Below are positions 34,699 to 42,441 of a stretch of DNA of 64,000 nt, one piece after another (position 1 is the first letter of the stretch; the number at the start of each line of letters is the position of its first letter). Made by a program: the position numbers and the translations under genes. Origin of the DNA: Pseudoduganella umbonata (GTDB lineage Bacteria; Pseudomonadota; Gammaproteobacteria; Burkholderiales; Burkholderiaceae_D). The stretch lies in the NCBI RefSeq assembly GCF_014192225.1, contig NZ_JACHXS010000010.1:223201-287200 (forward strand), given 5' to 3'. A model generated the notes under the pieces. The model ran no database searches. It saw only the letters and a list, made by a program, of their open reading frames with translations, and was not told the DNA's origin.

Positions 34699-36525
34699 AT
34701 GAACGCCAACTGCTTCGCCCTGCTCGACGACGCCGCGGCCGGCGGCCGCTCGCGCCTGCTCACAGGCCACGTGCGCACGCTGCGCTGCACGTCGTTCGAC
34801 ACGTGGCCGGCGCTGTTGCAGGACATGGAAACGGCATTGGCCGAAGGCCTGTTCGCCGTCGCGCTGTGCAGCTACGAGCTGGGCCACCACATCGTCGGCA
34901 TCGCGCCGCGCGAAGCCGGCGTGCCGCTGGCACAGGTGCTGCTGTTCCGCCGCTGCGACCACCTGGACGGCGAAGCCGTGGCGCGCTGGCTGATGGCGCG
35001 GGAACAGGACCGCGGCACCGGCATCGCCGGCCTGGCCGGCATCGCGTCGAACGTCACCGAAACGGCGTTCGCGGCCGCGATCGCGCAAATCCGCGCCTAT
35101 ATCGCGGCCGGCGACACTTACCAGGTCAACTACACCTACCGGCTGCGCTTCGATGCATTCGGCGCGCCGTGCGCGCTGTACCAGCGCCTGCGCGCGCGCC
35201 AGCCGGTACCGTACGGCGCCCTGGTACTTGCCGACGATGGCACGGCGGTGCTGTCGCTGTCGCCGGAACTGTTCGTGCGGCGCACCGGCAATACGCTCAC
35301 TGCCCAGCCGATGAAGGGTACCGCGCCGGCAGCGCTGCCGGGCCAGGCCGAAGACATCGACGGCGAAAACGCGCGACGCGCCGCCGCCCTGGCCGCCGAC
35401 CCGAAGAATCGCGCGGAAAACCTGATGATCGTCGACCTGCTGCGCAACGACATCGGCCGCGTTGCCGTGACCGGCACGGTCAAGGTGCCGGCCCTGTTCG
35501 AAGTGCGGCGCTACAGCAGCGTGCTGCAGATGACCTCCACCGTGCAGGCCGAAGTACGGCAGGACGCCACGCTGGCCGACCTGTTCGCGGCGCTGTATCC
35601 GTGCGGCTCGATCACCGGCGCACCGAAGCGGCGCACGATGGAAATCATCGCCGGACTGGAGCCGGAACCGCGCGGCCTGTACACCGGCGCGATCGGCTGG
35701 TTCGACCCGCCGCGGCCCGGTGCGCCGGGCGATTTCTGCCTGAACGTGCCGATCCGCACCTTGACGCTGCAGCCGCCGGCGAACGGCGTGCGCCGCGGCG
35801 AGATGGGCGTGGGCGCCGGCATCGTGCACGACAGCGTGGCGGCGGACGAATATGCCGAATGCGGGCTGAAGGCGCGCTTCCTGACCGGCCTGTCGAACGA
35901 TTTCGACCTGTTCGAAACCATGCATGCCACGCGCGAGCAGGGTGCCCGGCACGTCGAGCGCCACCTGGCACGGCTGGCGCGCTCGGCCCGCTACTTCGGT
36001 TTTCAATGGGACGAGGCGGCCGCCCGGGCCTACATCGCGATCGCCTGCGAAGCGCTGCCGCCCGGCCGCGAGTGCCGGCTGCGGCTCGCCTTGAACGCGG
36101 CGGGCGGCTTCGCGATGCAGAGCGGCCTGCTGACGCCGCTGCAGCAGCCGGTGCGCGTGCTGCTGGCCGATGCGCCGACCGCGTCGGACAACCTGTTCCT
36201 GCGCCACAAGACCACGCTGCGCGCCGGCTACGATGCAGCCTGGAAGGCGGCCGAAGCGCAGGGCGCGTTCGACCAGCTGTTCTTCAACGAACGGGGCGAA
36301 CTGACCGAGGGCGGCCGCAGCAATGTGTTCGTGCGCATCGGCGGCGGCTGGCTGACGCCGCCGCTGGCCAGCGGCCTGCTGCCGGGCGTGATGCGCGCCG
36401 TGGTACTGGAAGCATGGGGTGCCACGGAAACGGTCATCACGCGCAGCACGCTGGCAGGGGCCGAGGAAATCGTCGTCTGCAACGCGCTGCGGGGCGCGCT
36501 GCGCGCCGAACTGGTCGATACGTGA
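34699..36525 (+). CDS. pabB: fused aminodeoxychorismate synthase component I / 4-amino-4-deoxychorismate lyase (PabB-PabC)
   Basis: This 608-residue fusion makes para-aminobenzoate for folate. Residues ~1-385 are a chorismate-binding PabB domain (QPMKGTAPA with the PabB-type Lys, MIVDLLRNDIGRV, YPCGSITGAPKRRTMEII). Residues ~395-608 are a class IV PLP-dependent lyase domain (LFETMHATREQG, LRHKTTLRAGYDAAW, FFNERGELTEGGRSNVFV). The glutaminase subunit PabA is not in the window. The start is four bases after the slmA stop, so the gene belongs to the nucleotidase-slmA-pabBC operon. Confidence 0.92.
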   Translation: MNANCFALLDDAAAGGRSRLLTGHVRTLRCTSFDTWPALLQDMETALAEGLFAVALCSYELGHHIVGIAPREAGVPLAQVLLFRRCDHLDGEAVARWLMAREQDRGTGIAGLAGIASNVTETAFAAAIAQIRAYIAAGDTYQVNYTYRLRFDAFGAPCALYQRLRARQPVPYGALVLADDGTAVLSLSPELFVRRTGNTLTAQPMKGTAPAALPGQAEDIDGENARRAAALAADPKNRAENLMIVDLLRNDIGRVAVTGTVKVPALFEVRRYSSVLQMTSTVQAEVRQDATLADLFAALYPCGSITGAPKRRTMEIIAGLEPEPRGLYTGAIGWFDPPRPGAPGDFCLNVPIRTLTLQPPANGVRRGEMGVGAGIVHDSVAADEYAECGLKARFLTGLSNDFDLFETMHATREQGARHVERHLARLARSARYFGFQWDEAAARAYIAIACEALPPGRECRLRLALNAAGGFAMQSGLLTPLQQPVRVLLADAPTASDNLFLRHKTTLRAGYDAAWKAAEAQGAFDQLFFNERGELTEGGRSNVFVRIGGGWLTPPLASGLLPGVMRAVVLEAWGATETVITRSTLAGAEEIVVCNALRGALRAELVDT

Positions 36526-36550
36526 TGGCAGGCCCGGAGGCCGGCGTCAC

Positions 36551-36904
36551 CTACAGGCTGACGAACGTCTGGAAGCCACCCCAGAACATGCGCTTGCCGT
36601 CGAACGGCATCGACGCCATCGTGTCTTTCAGGCGCGGATCGTTCATCACTTTTTCATTGATCGCATCGCGTTCCTCGCGCGAGTTATAGACGATCCACGA
36701 AAAGAACACCGTTTCATCGTCCTTCAGCTGCACCGCCTGTGGAAAAGACGTGACTTCTCCCGCTTTTACGTCGTCGGCAATGCACTCGCGAAACTCGAGC
36801 GCGCCGTGCTCGCGCCACACGGCGCCGGCCGTTTCGGCCATCGCACGGTACGCTTCGATCTTGTCTTTCGGGACGGGGACGACGAAACCATCGACATAAG
36901 GCAT
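36551..36904 (-). CDS. DUF1428 (YbaA-like) family protein
   Basis: This 117-residue dimeric alpha+beta-barrel protein has MPYVDGFVVPVPKDKIEAYR at the N terminus, ETVFFSWIVYNSREERDAINEKVM in the middle and PFDGKRMFWGGFQTFV at the end, the signature of DUF1428. Function is unknown; NIPSNAP/ABM-type monooxygenases share the fold. It is convergent with pabBC and has a GGAG ribosome-binding site before the ATG at 36904. Confidence 0.9.
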   Translation of the reverse strand: MPYVDGFVVPVPKDKIEAYRAMAETAGAVWREHGALEFRECIADDVKAGEVTSFPQAVQLKDDETVFFSWIVYNSREERDAINEKVMNDPRLKDTMASMPFDGKRMFWGGFQTFVSL

Positions 36905-36979
36905 GGTGGACTCCTTTGTTGGATGCTGGATTTCGATCTCGGATTCAGGATGCGCGGCCGGGCGGCCGCGCCATGCAGC

Positions 36980-37963
36980 TTAGTCGACGGATGTCGTTGC
37001 AACAAGGAATGCCTTCCGGTAAGCGCCGGGCGTCGTCGCCGCCAGCCGCCGGAAGTGATGCCGCAGCGTTTCCTCCGAGCCGAAGCCGGCCCGCTCGGCC
37101 ACCTGGGTCAGCGGCAGCGGCGATTCCAGCAGCTCCTTGGCAAGGGCCACCCGCTCGCGCGTCAGCCATTCGACCGGTCCCATCCCGGTGGTATCCCGAA
37201 ATTGGCGCTGCAGCGTGCGCGCGCTCATCGCCGCCCGGTCGGCCATCGAGGCCACCGTGTGCGCTTGCCCCGGATGCCGCCGCAGCCAGTCCATCAGCTT
37301 CGCCAGCCGGCCCGCCTCGTCGGCCGGCATCGGCCGCGGCAGGAACTGCGCCTGCCCGCCCTCGCGATGCGGTGCCACCACGAGCCGCTGCGCCACCATG
37401 TTGCCGACGCGCGCACCGTAGTCGCGCCGGACCAGGTGCAGCAGCATGTCCAGCCCGGCGGCCGAGCCGGCGGACGTGATCACCTGCCCGTTGTCGATGT
37501 ACAGCGCATCGGGCTCCACCACGATCGCCGGGTGGCGCTGCGCCAGCCGGGCGGCATAGCGCCAGTGCGTGGTGGCGCGCTGGCCATCGAGCACGCCGGC
37601 CGCGGCCAGCACGAATACGCCGGAGCAGATCGAGCACAGGCGGGCACCGCGTGCGTGGGCGGCGCGCAATGCCGCCACCAGCGCCGGCGGCGGCGCTTCA
37701 TCGGCGTCGCGCCAGCCGGGAATGACGATGGTATCGGCCTTCTTCAGCAGGCCGGGCGCATAGCGCGCCTGTACGGTGATGCCGCCGGCCGCGCGGATCG
37801 GTCCCCGTTCCACGGCGCATACCTGGAAGTCGTACCAGTCCACGCCCAGTTCCGGCCGGTCGAGGGCGAACAGCTCGACCGTGCAGCCGAATTCAAAGGT
37901 ACACAGGCCGTCGTAGGCCAGCGCGACGACGAGGTGGGGTTTTTTAATGGAGGAAGGTGCCAT
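36980..37963 (-). CDS. GlxA/FtrA-type AraC family regulator with DJ-1/PfpI domain
   Basis: This 327-residue regulator has a DJ-1/PfpI-like amidase-fold sensor domain (about 10-185), with the nucleophile-elbow Cys in RLCSICSGVFVLAAAG. The AraC-type double helix-turn-helix follows (about 222-320: TVASMADRAAMSARTLQRQF and PLTQVAERAGFGSEETLRHHFRR). The organisation and divergent placement to a rhodanese gene match regulators annotated FtrA. The 118-base intergenic region is the probable target. Confidence 0.9.
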   Translation of the reverse strand: MAPSSIKKPHLVVALAYDGLCTFEFGCTVELFALDRPELGVDWYDFQVCAVERGPIRAAGGITVQARYAPGLLKKADTIVIPGWRDADEAPPPALVAALRAAHARGARLCSICSGVFVLAAAGVLDGQRATTHWRYAARLAQRHPAIVVEPDALYIDNGQVITSAGSAAGLDMLLHLVRRDYGARVGNMVAQRLVVAPHREGGQAQFLPRPMPADEAGRLAKLMDWLRRHPGQAHTVASMADRAAMSARTLQRQFRDTTGMGPVEWLTRERVALAKELLESPLPLTQVAERAGFGSEETLRHHFRRLAATTPGAYRKAFLVATTSVD

Positions 37964-38081
37964 GGCGCGATCTTAACGCGGATTGGCATCCGCGCCACTG
38001 CAGCGCGGCGCCGGCCGGGCCGACAATGAAGCCTCGATACCAACCAGATGTACACAACTGCACACAAACAAGGGAGAAAAC

Positions 38082-38474
38082 ATGTCGATCGTGACCGAAG
38101 TACTCGCCGCCCCCGCCGACGCGGCGCTGGCGCATTTTGAAGGTTCGCTGCGCTTCGAGACGGATTGCTGGGACGTGCACAGCGTGCTCGGCACGCCGCA
38201 GCAGGATTTCGTGGTGCTGGACGTGCGCGGGTCCGAAAAGTATGCCGAAGGACACTTGCCGGGCGCGATCGATCTCGCCCACCGCAAGATCATCGGTTCG
38301 AAGCTGGCCGAGTATCCGGCGGATACCCTGTTCGTGACTTACTGTGCCGGTCCGCACTGCAACGGCGCGGCCCGCGCCGCCATCCGGCTCGCCAGGCTGG
38401 GGCGGCCGGTGAAAACCATGCCGGGCGGCGTGACCGGATGGCTGGACGAGGGGTTCGAACTCGTCCGCGGCTGA
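38082..38474 (+). CDS. rhodanese-like sulfurtransferase
   Basis: This 130-residue single rhodanese domain has the active-site Cys in the loop VTYCAGPHCNGA and the strand-helix VVLDVRGSEKYAEGHLPGAIDLAH. Single-domain rhodaneses move sulfane sulfur, or act as sensors. Start by AAGGGAG at 38070-38076. It is divergent from the GlxA/FtrA-type regulator; the stop codon abuts the stop of the convergent glutathione peroxidase gene with no spacer. Confidence 0.9.
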   Translation: MSIVTEVLAAPADAALAHFEGSLRFETDCWDVHSVLGTPQQDFVVLDVRGSEKYAEGHLPGAIDLAHRKIIGSKLAEYPADTLFVTYCAGPHCNGAARAAIRLARLGRPVKTMPGGVTGWLDEGFELVRG

Positions 38475-39092
38475 TCAGGAAGCCAGCGCCTTCTCGATCG
38501 CCCCGACCAGGGCCTTGTCCTGCGGCGTCACCTTGCTGGGGAAGTTCTCGATCACCTTGCCGTCGCGCCCGATCAGGTATTTATGGAAATTCCAGCCGGG
38601 CGCCTTGCCGGTGGCCTTGATCAGGTCGGCGTACAGCGGGTTCGGCGCGCTGCCCGACACCACCGTCTTGGCGAACATGGGGAACTTGACGCCATAGGTG
38701 TTGAAGCACAGGTCGGCGATTTCCTTCGCCGTACCGGGTTCCTGCTTGCCGAAATCGTTCGACGGGAAGCCCAGCACCACCAGGCCCTTGTCCGCATATT
38801 TCGTATGCAGCGCCTCCAGTCCTTCATATTGCTTGGTGTAACCGCAGTAGCTGGCCGTGTTCACGACGAGCACCACCTTGCCGGCATACTGGCACAGGTC
38901 CTGCGAAGCTTCGTCCTGCAGGCGCTTGAACGATCGGTGCAGGATGGCGGGGCAGCCGGCATAGCGGGGCGCGGCCGCCGGAGTGGCTGGCGAAGCAGCC
39001 GGGGTGGATGGCGCGGGCTGCTGCGCGAACGCGGATGCCGCCGCCAGCACGCCGAATGCGGAGATGGCCGCGAACCTGGACAATATGGTCAT
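38475..39092 (-). CDS. exported glutathione-peroxidase-family protein
   Basis: This 205-residue protein has a signal peptide (about 1-24, ending AFAQ) and a Pro/Ala linker, so it probably acts in the periplasm. The thioredoxin-fold peroxidase domain has the peroxidatic Cys in NTASYCGYTKQYEGLE and the Trp/Asn in GWNFHKYLIGRDGKV. The catalytic Gln of the usual FPCNQF motif reads Asp (FPSNDFGKQEPG), a departure from the canonical tetrad. The ATG at 39092 starts the signal peptide; an upstream frame adds 11 residues without support. Confidence 0.85.
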   Translation of the reverse strand: MTILSRFAAISAFGVLAAASAFAQQPAPSTPAASPATPAAAPRYAGCPAILHRSFKRLQDEASQDLCQYAGKVVLVVNTASYCGYTKQYEGLEALHTKYADKGLVVLGFPSNDFGKQEPGTAKEIADLCFNTYGVKFPMFAKTVVSGSAPNPLYADLIKATGKAPGWNFHKYLIGRDGKVIENFPSKVTPQDKALVGAIEKALAS

Positions 39093-39192
39093 GTCGAATC
39101 CAACGATGTGATGGTAAAAGGCCATTGTATGCTGGTCGGGCCGGTTTTTGATGCGCAGCCGAAAACACGGCGAAAACCGGTCAGACCCCAGC

Positions 39193-39999
39193 CTACTTCA
39201 CCCTGAGCTTCGCCAGCTTCGGATCGCCCGGCGGATACGCGAGGTTCATGCCCCGCATCGTCTCCGCGAGCAGCGCGGCCACGGCGATATCCCGGTGCGG
39301 CTTCGAATCGGCCGGCACGATGTACCACGGCGCGTGGGGCGCATCGGTTTCGGCGATCGCCCTTTCGTAGGCCGCCTGGTATGCGGACCATTTCCTGCGA
39401 TTCTTCAGGTCGTCCGGGTCGAACTTCCAGTGCTTCTCCACGTCGTCGATGCGGTCCTGCAGCCGCCGCCGCTGCTCGTCCTTTGAAATGTGCAGGAACA
39501 CCTTGACGATCGTGGTGCCCGATTCGGCCAGCATGCGTTCGAAGTCGCGGATCTGCGCATAACGGCGGTCGGTCTCGCGGCCGTCGATCAGGTCATGGAC
39601 GACCGGGTGCAGCACGTCTTCGTAATGGCTGCGGTTGAACACGGCGATCTCGCCCTGGCGCGGCACCTGCAGGTGCACGCGCCACAGGAAGTCGCGCGCG
39701 GTCTCGGCGGCGGTGGGCACGTCGAAACGCACGGGGCGAAGTCCCATCGGATTGATCTTGCGGAACAGGCGGTGCACGGTACCGTCCTTGCCGGCGCAAT
39801 CGACACCCTGCAGCACCAGCAGCACCTTGCGCCGGTGCTCGGCGTACAGCATTTCCTGCAGCACCGCGATTTCCCTGTGCAGGCCCTTGCCGAACTGCCG
39901 GTCCGCATGCTCGTCGCCGCTGCACAGCGGCGTGAGCGCCGCGTCCTTGTCGGCCAGCTCGGGCCGGTCGACAACGCGAAACAGTTTGCAGGCCTTCAT
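39193..39999 (-). CDS. PPK2-family polyphosphate kinase/phosphotransferase
   Basis: This 268-residue P-loop kinase has Walker A GVDCAGKDG (65-73), Walker B IAVFNRSHYEDVL and lid residues RYAQIRDFERML. PPK2 enzymes transfer phosphate between polyphosphate and nucleoside mono- or diphosphates. The single short domain is like class I or III enzymes; the class cannot be fixed by eye. The start overlaps the stop of the LysR gene by four bases. Confidence 0.88.
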   Translation of the reverse strand: MKACKLFRVVDRPELADKDAALTPLCSGDEHADRQFGKGLHREIAVLQEMLYAEHRRKVLLVLQGVDCAGKDGTVHRLFRKINPMGLRPVRFDVPTAAETARDFLWRVHLQVPRQGEIAVFNRSHYEDVLHPVVHDLIDGRETDRRYAQIRDFERMLAESGTTIVKVFLHISKDEQRRRLQDRIDDVEKHWKFDPDDLKNRRKWSAYQAAYERAIAETDAPHAPWYIVPADSKPHRDIAVAALLAETMRGMNLAYPPGDPKLAKLRVK

Positions 40000-40952
40000 C
40001 CATGCTCCCGTGGATAGCGCTGCGCGGCCACTTCGCGCAGCGTCGCCAGCATCGCTTCCGCGCCGGGCGACAGGCGATGCTGCTTGCGGGTGACGATACC
40101 ATACAGGTCCATCGTCAGGCCCAGGTCATACGGGAGAACGGTGATCATCCCCATGTCCAGGTAGGGCTGCACCAGTTCGGCCGGCAGCGCCGATATCATG
40201 CGGCTGCCGGCCAGCAGGTTGACGATGACGGGCAGCGCCATCGCTTCCACGGTGTCCGACGGCGGCTCCAGGCCATGCGACAGGAACAGCGCCGTCAACC
40301 GGTCGCGCAGCACCGAGCCGGCCGGCGGCACGATCCACGGCTCCCTGGCCAGGTCGGACGGCGCCAGGTCGGTGCGCGTGGCCAGCGGATGGCCGGCACC
40401 GGCGATCAGGCTGTGCGGCTCGTTGGTGATCGGTTCGAACAGCAGTTCGCCGGCGGCGTTCGAGTCCTGCACGCGGCCGATCACGATATCGAGTTCCCCG
40501 GCACGCAGCTTGTCGGTCAGCAGCTTGCTGGTGTCGACGGTGACGGACACGCGCACGCGCGCATGGCGCGTCTTGAGCAGCTTGATCGCATCGGGCAGCA
40601 GGCCGGCCGATGGCGTCAGCACCGCGCCGATATTGACCTTGCCGGACAGGCCGGCCAGCAGCTCCATCACTTCCTGGTGCGCCGCATCCATCTCCGCCAG
40701 CGCGGCGCCGGCACGGCGGATCAGCACTTCGCCATACCAGGTGGGCAGCACGCCGCGCGGCAGCCGTTCGAACAGCTGCACGTTCAGCGCGTGTTCCAGT
40801 TCGGCCAGCAGCTTCGAGGCGGCCGGCTGCGTGAGGTTCGCCGCCTGTGCCGCGTGGAGAATCGAGCCATGGCGGCCAAGTTCCACCAGCAGCACGAGCT
40901 GGCGCATCTTCAGGTGGGAGCGGACGAATCGGTCGGAAAGAATGTCGTGCAT
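39996..40952 (-). CDS. LysR-family transcriptional regulator
   Basis: This 318-residue regulator has an N-terminal winged helix (LKMRQLVLLVELGRHGSILHAAQAANLTQPAASKLLAELE) and a periplasmic-binding-type effector domain (about 105-310: KVNIGAVLTPSAGLLPDAI, PSDLAREPWIVPP). It resembles the GbpR/galactose-binding-protein regulator group, which would suit the adjacent galactan genes; that assignment is tentative. It reads in the same direction as the GH53 gene upstream and shares a stop/start overlap with the PPK2 gene. Confidence 0.88.
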   Translation of the reverse strand: MHDILSDRFVRSHLKMRQLVLLVELGRHGSILHAAQAANLTQPAASKLLAELEHALNVQLFERLPRGVLPTWYGEVLIRRAGAALAEMDAAHQEVMELLAGLSGKVNIGAVLTPSAGLLPDAIKLLKTRHARVRVSVTVDTSKLLTDKLRAGELDIVIGRVQDSNAAGELLFEPITNEPHSLIAGAGHPLATRTDLAPSDLAREPWIVPPAGSVLRDRLTALFLSHGLEPPSDTVEAMALPVIVNLLAGSRMISALPAELVQPYLDMGMITVLPYDLGLTMDLYGIVTRKQHRLSPGAEAMLATLREVAAQRYPREHG

Positions 40953-41052
40953 GCAGGGTGACGCGATCGGAGGCAAAACCGGGTGCAAATCCCCGGTGCG
41001 TCAGCCATGATAGGCCGCTACCCTGCCTCCGTCAATCGCAGCGCTGCCGTGT

Positions 41053-42267
41053 TCACTCCTTGCGCACGGGCGGCGTATGCTTGCGCCACGCATCGAGCAC
41101 CGGCAGCGCGCGACCCTTGAAATCGAACATCGTGGTGTTCGACACCACGTTGGCACCCGGCTTGCCGTCGGCGTCGCGCACCGCCCAGCCGGTACCCGGA
41201 ACCTCGATCATCACCGGGTCCCAGTACAGCACGCCCAGCACGCGGTCGGTGCGGCGCAGCGCGCCCAGCAACTCGTCGATGAACGCGGCCTGGCCCTCGG
41301 GGGAACTCATGGATGCCGGATACGGGCCGTTGTCGGACAACTGGCCGGCATGGCCGTTCGGCAGGACCGGCGACCAGTTGAAGCCTGTCTCCATCACGAA
41401 CAGGTCGCGGTCGTAGTGCTTCGTGATCTCCTGCGCGAAAGCGGTGAACTGGGCGACGTTGCGCTTGGTCCAGAACGGGTAGTACGAGGCGCCGATCACG
41501 TCCCACTTCACGCCCAATTTCTGCAGGTGGTCGAAGTAATGGCGGTACTTGGCCACGTTGCCGCCGTCGTCCAGGTGGATGATCACCCGGCTGGCGGGCG
41601 ATACGGCCTTCACGCCGTCGTAGCCGGCCTGGAACAGCGCGCCCAGGCGCGGCCAGTTTTCATCGAGCGTCTTGCCGCCCAGTTTCCCGTACGGGTACAG
41701 CATGCCGCCCTCGGTCTCGTTGCCGACCGAAACGAATTGCGGCGTGGTGCCCTGCGCCTTCAGCGCCGCCATCACTTCGCGCGTGCGCTCGAACACCAGC
41801 TGGCGCAGCCGCTCGAAGCGGGCGTTGTCGTCCGGGAGTTTATCGAGCTCGGCGCGCCACTTCGCCGGCACGATCTGCGTCTTGCTGTTGGTCCAGAAGT
41901 CGCTGTAGTGGAACGTCAGCTCGATCTGCATGCCGAGGTCCGCGCTGCGGCGCGCCATCTTCAGCAGGTCGGGCAAGTCCATCGAGCCGGCCGGCCAGTG
42001 CCAGCCTTCGTTGCCGGTGCCGGGGCCCGGGCCTTCATACAGGCGCAGGCGGGCGATGTTGTGGCCGGAGGCGCGCAGGATCTGCAGCGCGTCGCCGGGC
42101 TTGCCCTGGCGGTCGCTGAAGACGGCGCCGTGCTTTTCCATCAGCGGCAGCACCGAGTAATCGCCGCCGGCCAGCAGCGGTTCGTTGGCTGCCGCGGGCA
42201 GCATGGCGCACAGCGAGGCGCCCAGCAGCGCGGCCAGCGCGAAGGGGCGGAATGAGAATGTCATCAT
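41053..42267 (-). CDS. GH53 arabinogalactan endo-beta-1,4-galactanase, exported
   Basis: This 404-residue glycosidase has a signal peptide (about 1-26, ending PAAAN) and a GH53 TIM barrel. The acid/base Glu is in VSVGNETEGGMLYP (~181) and the nucleophile Glu in FVMETGFNW (~291). Family markers ARLRLYEGPG and FHYSDFWTN are clear. It cuts beta-1,4-galactan side chains (type I arabinogalactan of pectin) into galacto-oligosaccharides in the periplasm or outside. Start by GGAGAC upstream of ATGATG. A terminator separates it from the receptor gene, so it has its own promoter. Confidence 0.93.
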   Translation of the reverse strand: MMTFSFRPFALAALLGASLCAMLPAAANEPLLAGGDYSVLPLMEKHGAVFSDRQGKPGDALQILRASGHNIARLRLYEGPGPGTGNEGWHWPAGSMDLPDLLKMARRSADLGMQIELTFHYSDFWTNSKTQIVPAKWRAELDKLPDDNARFERLRQLVFERTREVMAALKAQGTTPQFVSVGNETEGGMLYPYGKLGGKTLDENWPRLGALFQAGYDGVKAVSPASRVIIHLDDGGNVAKYRHYFDHLQKLGVKWDVIGASYYPFWTKRNVAQFTAFAQEITKHYDRDLFVMETGFNWSPVLPNGHAGQLSDNGPYPASMSSPEGQAAFIDELLGALRRTDRVLGVLYWDPVMIEVPGTGWAVRDADGKPGANVVSNTTMFDFKGRALPVLDAWRKHTPPVRKE

Positions 42268-42323
42268 CTTTGTCTCCGGTATTTGATGGTTGTATGGCGG
42301 GTCGTATATCGTTGGCCAGAGCC

Positions 42324-42356
42324 GAAAAAAATGGCCGCGCCGGTCGGTGCGGCCAT
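42324..42356 (-). terminator. intrinsic terminator of the TonB-dependent receptor gene
   Basis: Read on the minus strand, ATGGCCGC-N10-GCGGCCAT is followed by seven T bases. It stands 86-118 bases after the receptor stop codon and before the GH53 gene. Confidence 0.85.
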
Positions 42357-42441
42357 CAGCCACGCGGGTGCGTGGATCGGCGTGAATGCGGCATGCGGCG
42401 GGCGCTGGCGAATCGCTGCGCCGGCCGCATGCCGTCTTCCG

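Noticed and set aside
40957..41035. Partial resemblance to a cobalamin riboswitch (GGTGCAAATCC-like core)
   Set aside because: The core is not followed by the conserved CCCGCCACTGT part or a B12 box. On the matching strand there is no gene downstream for more than 9 kb.
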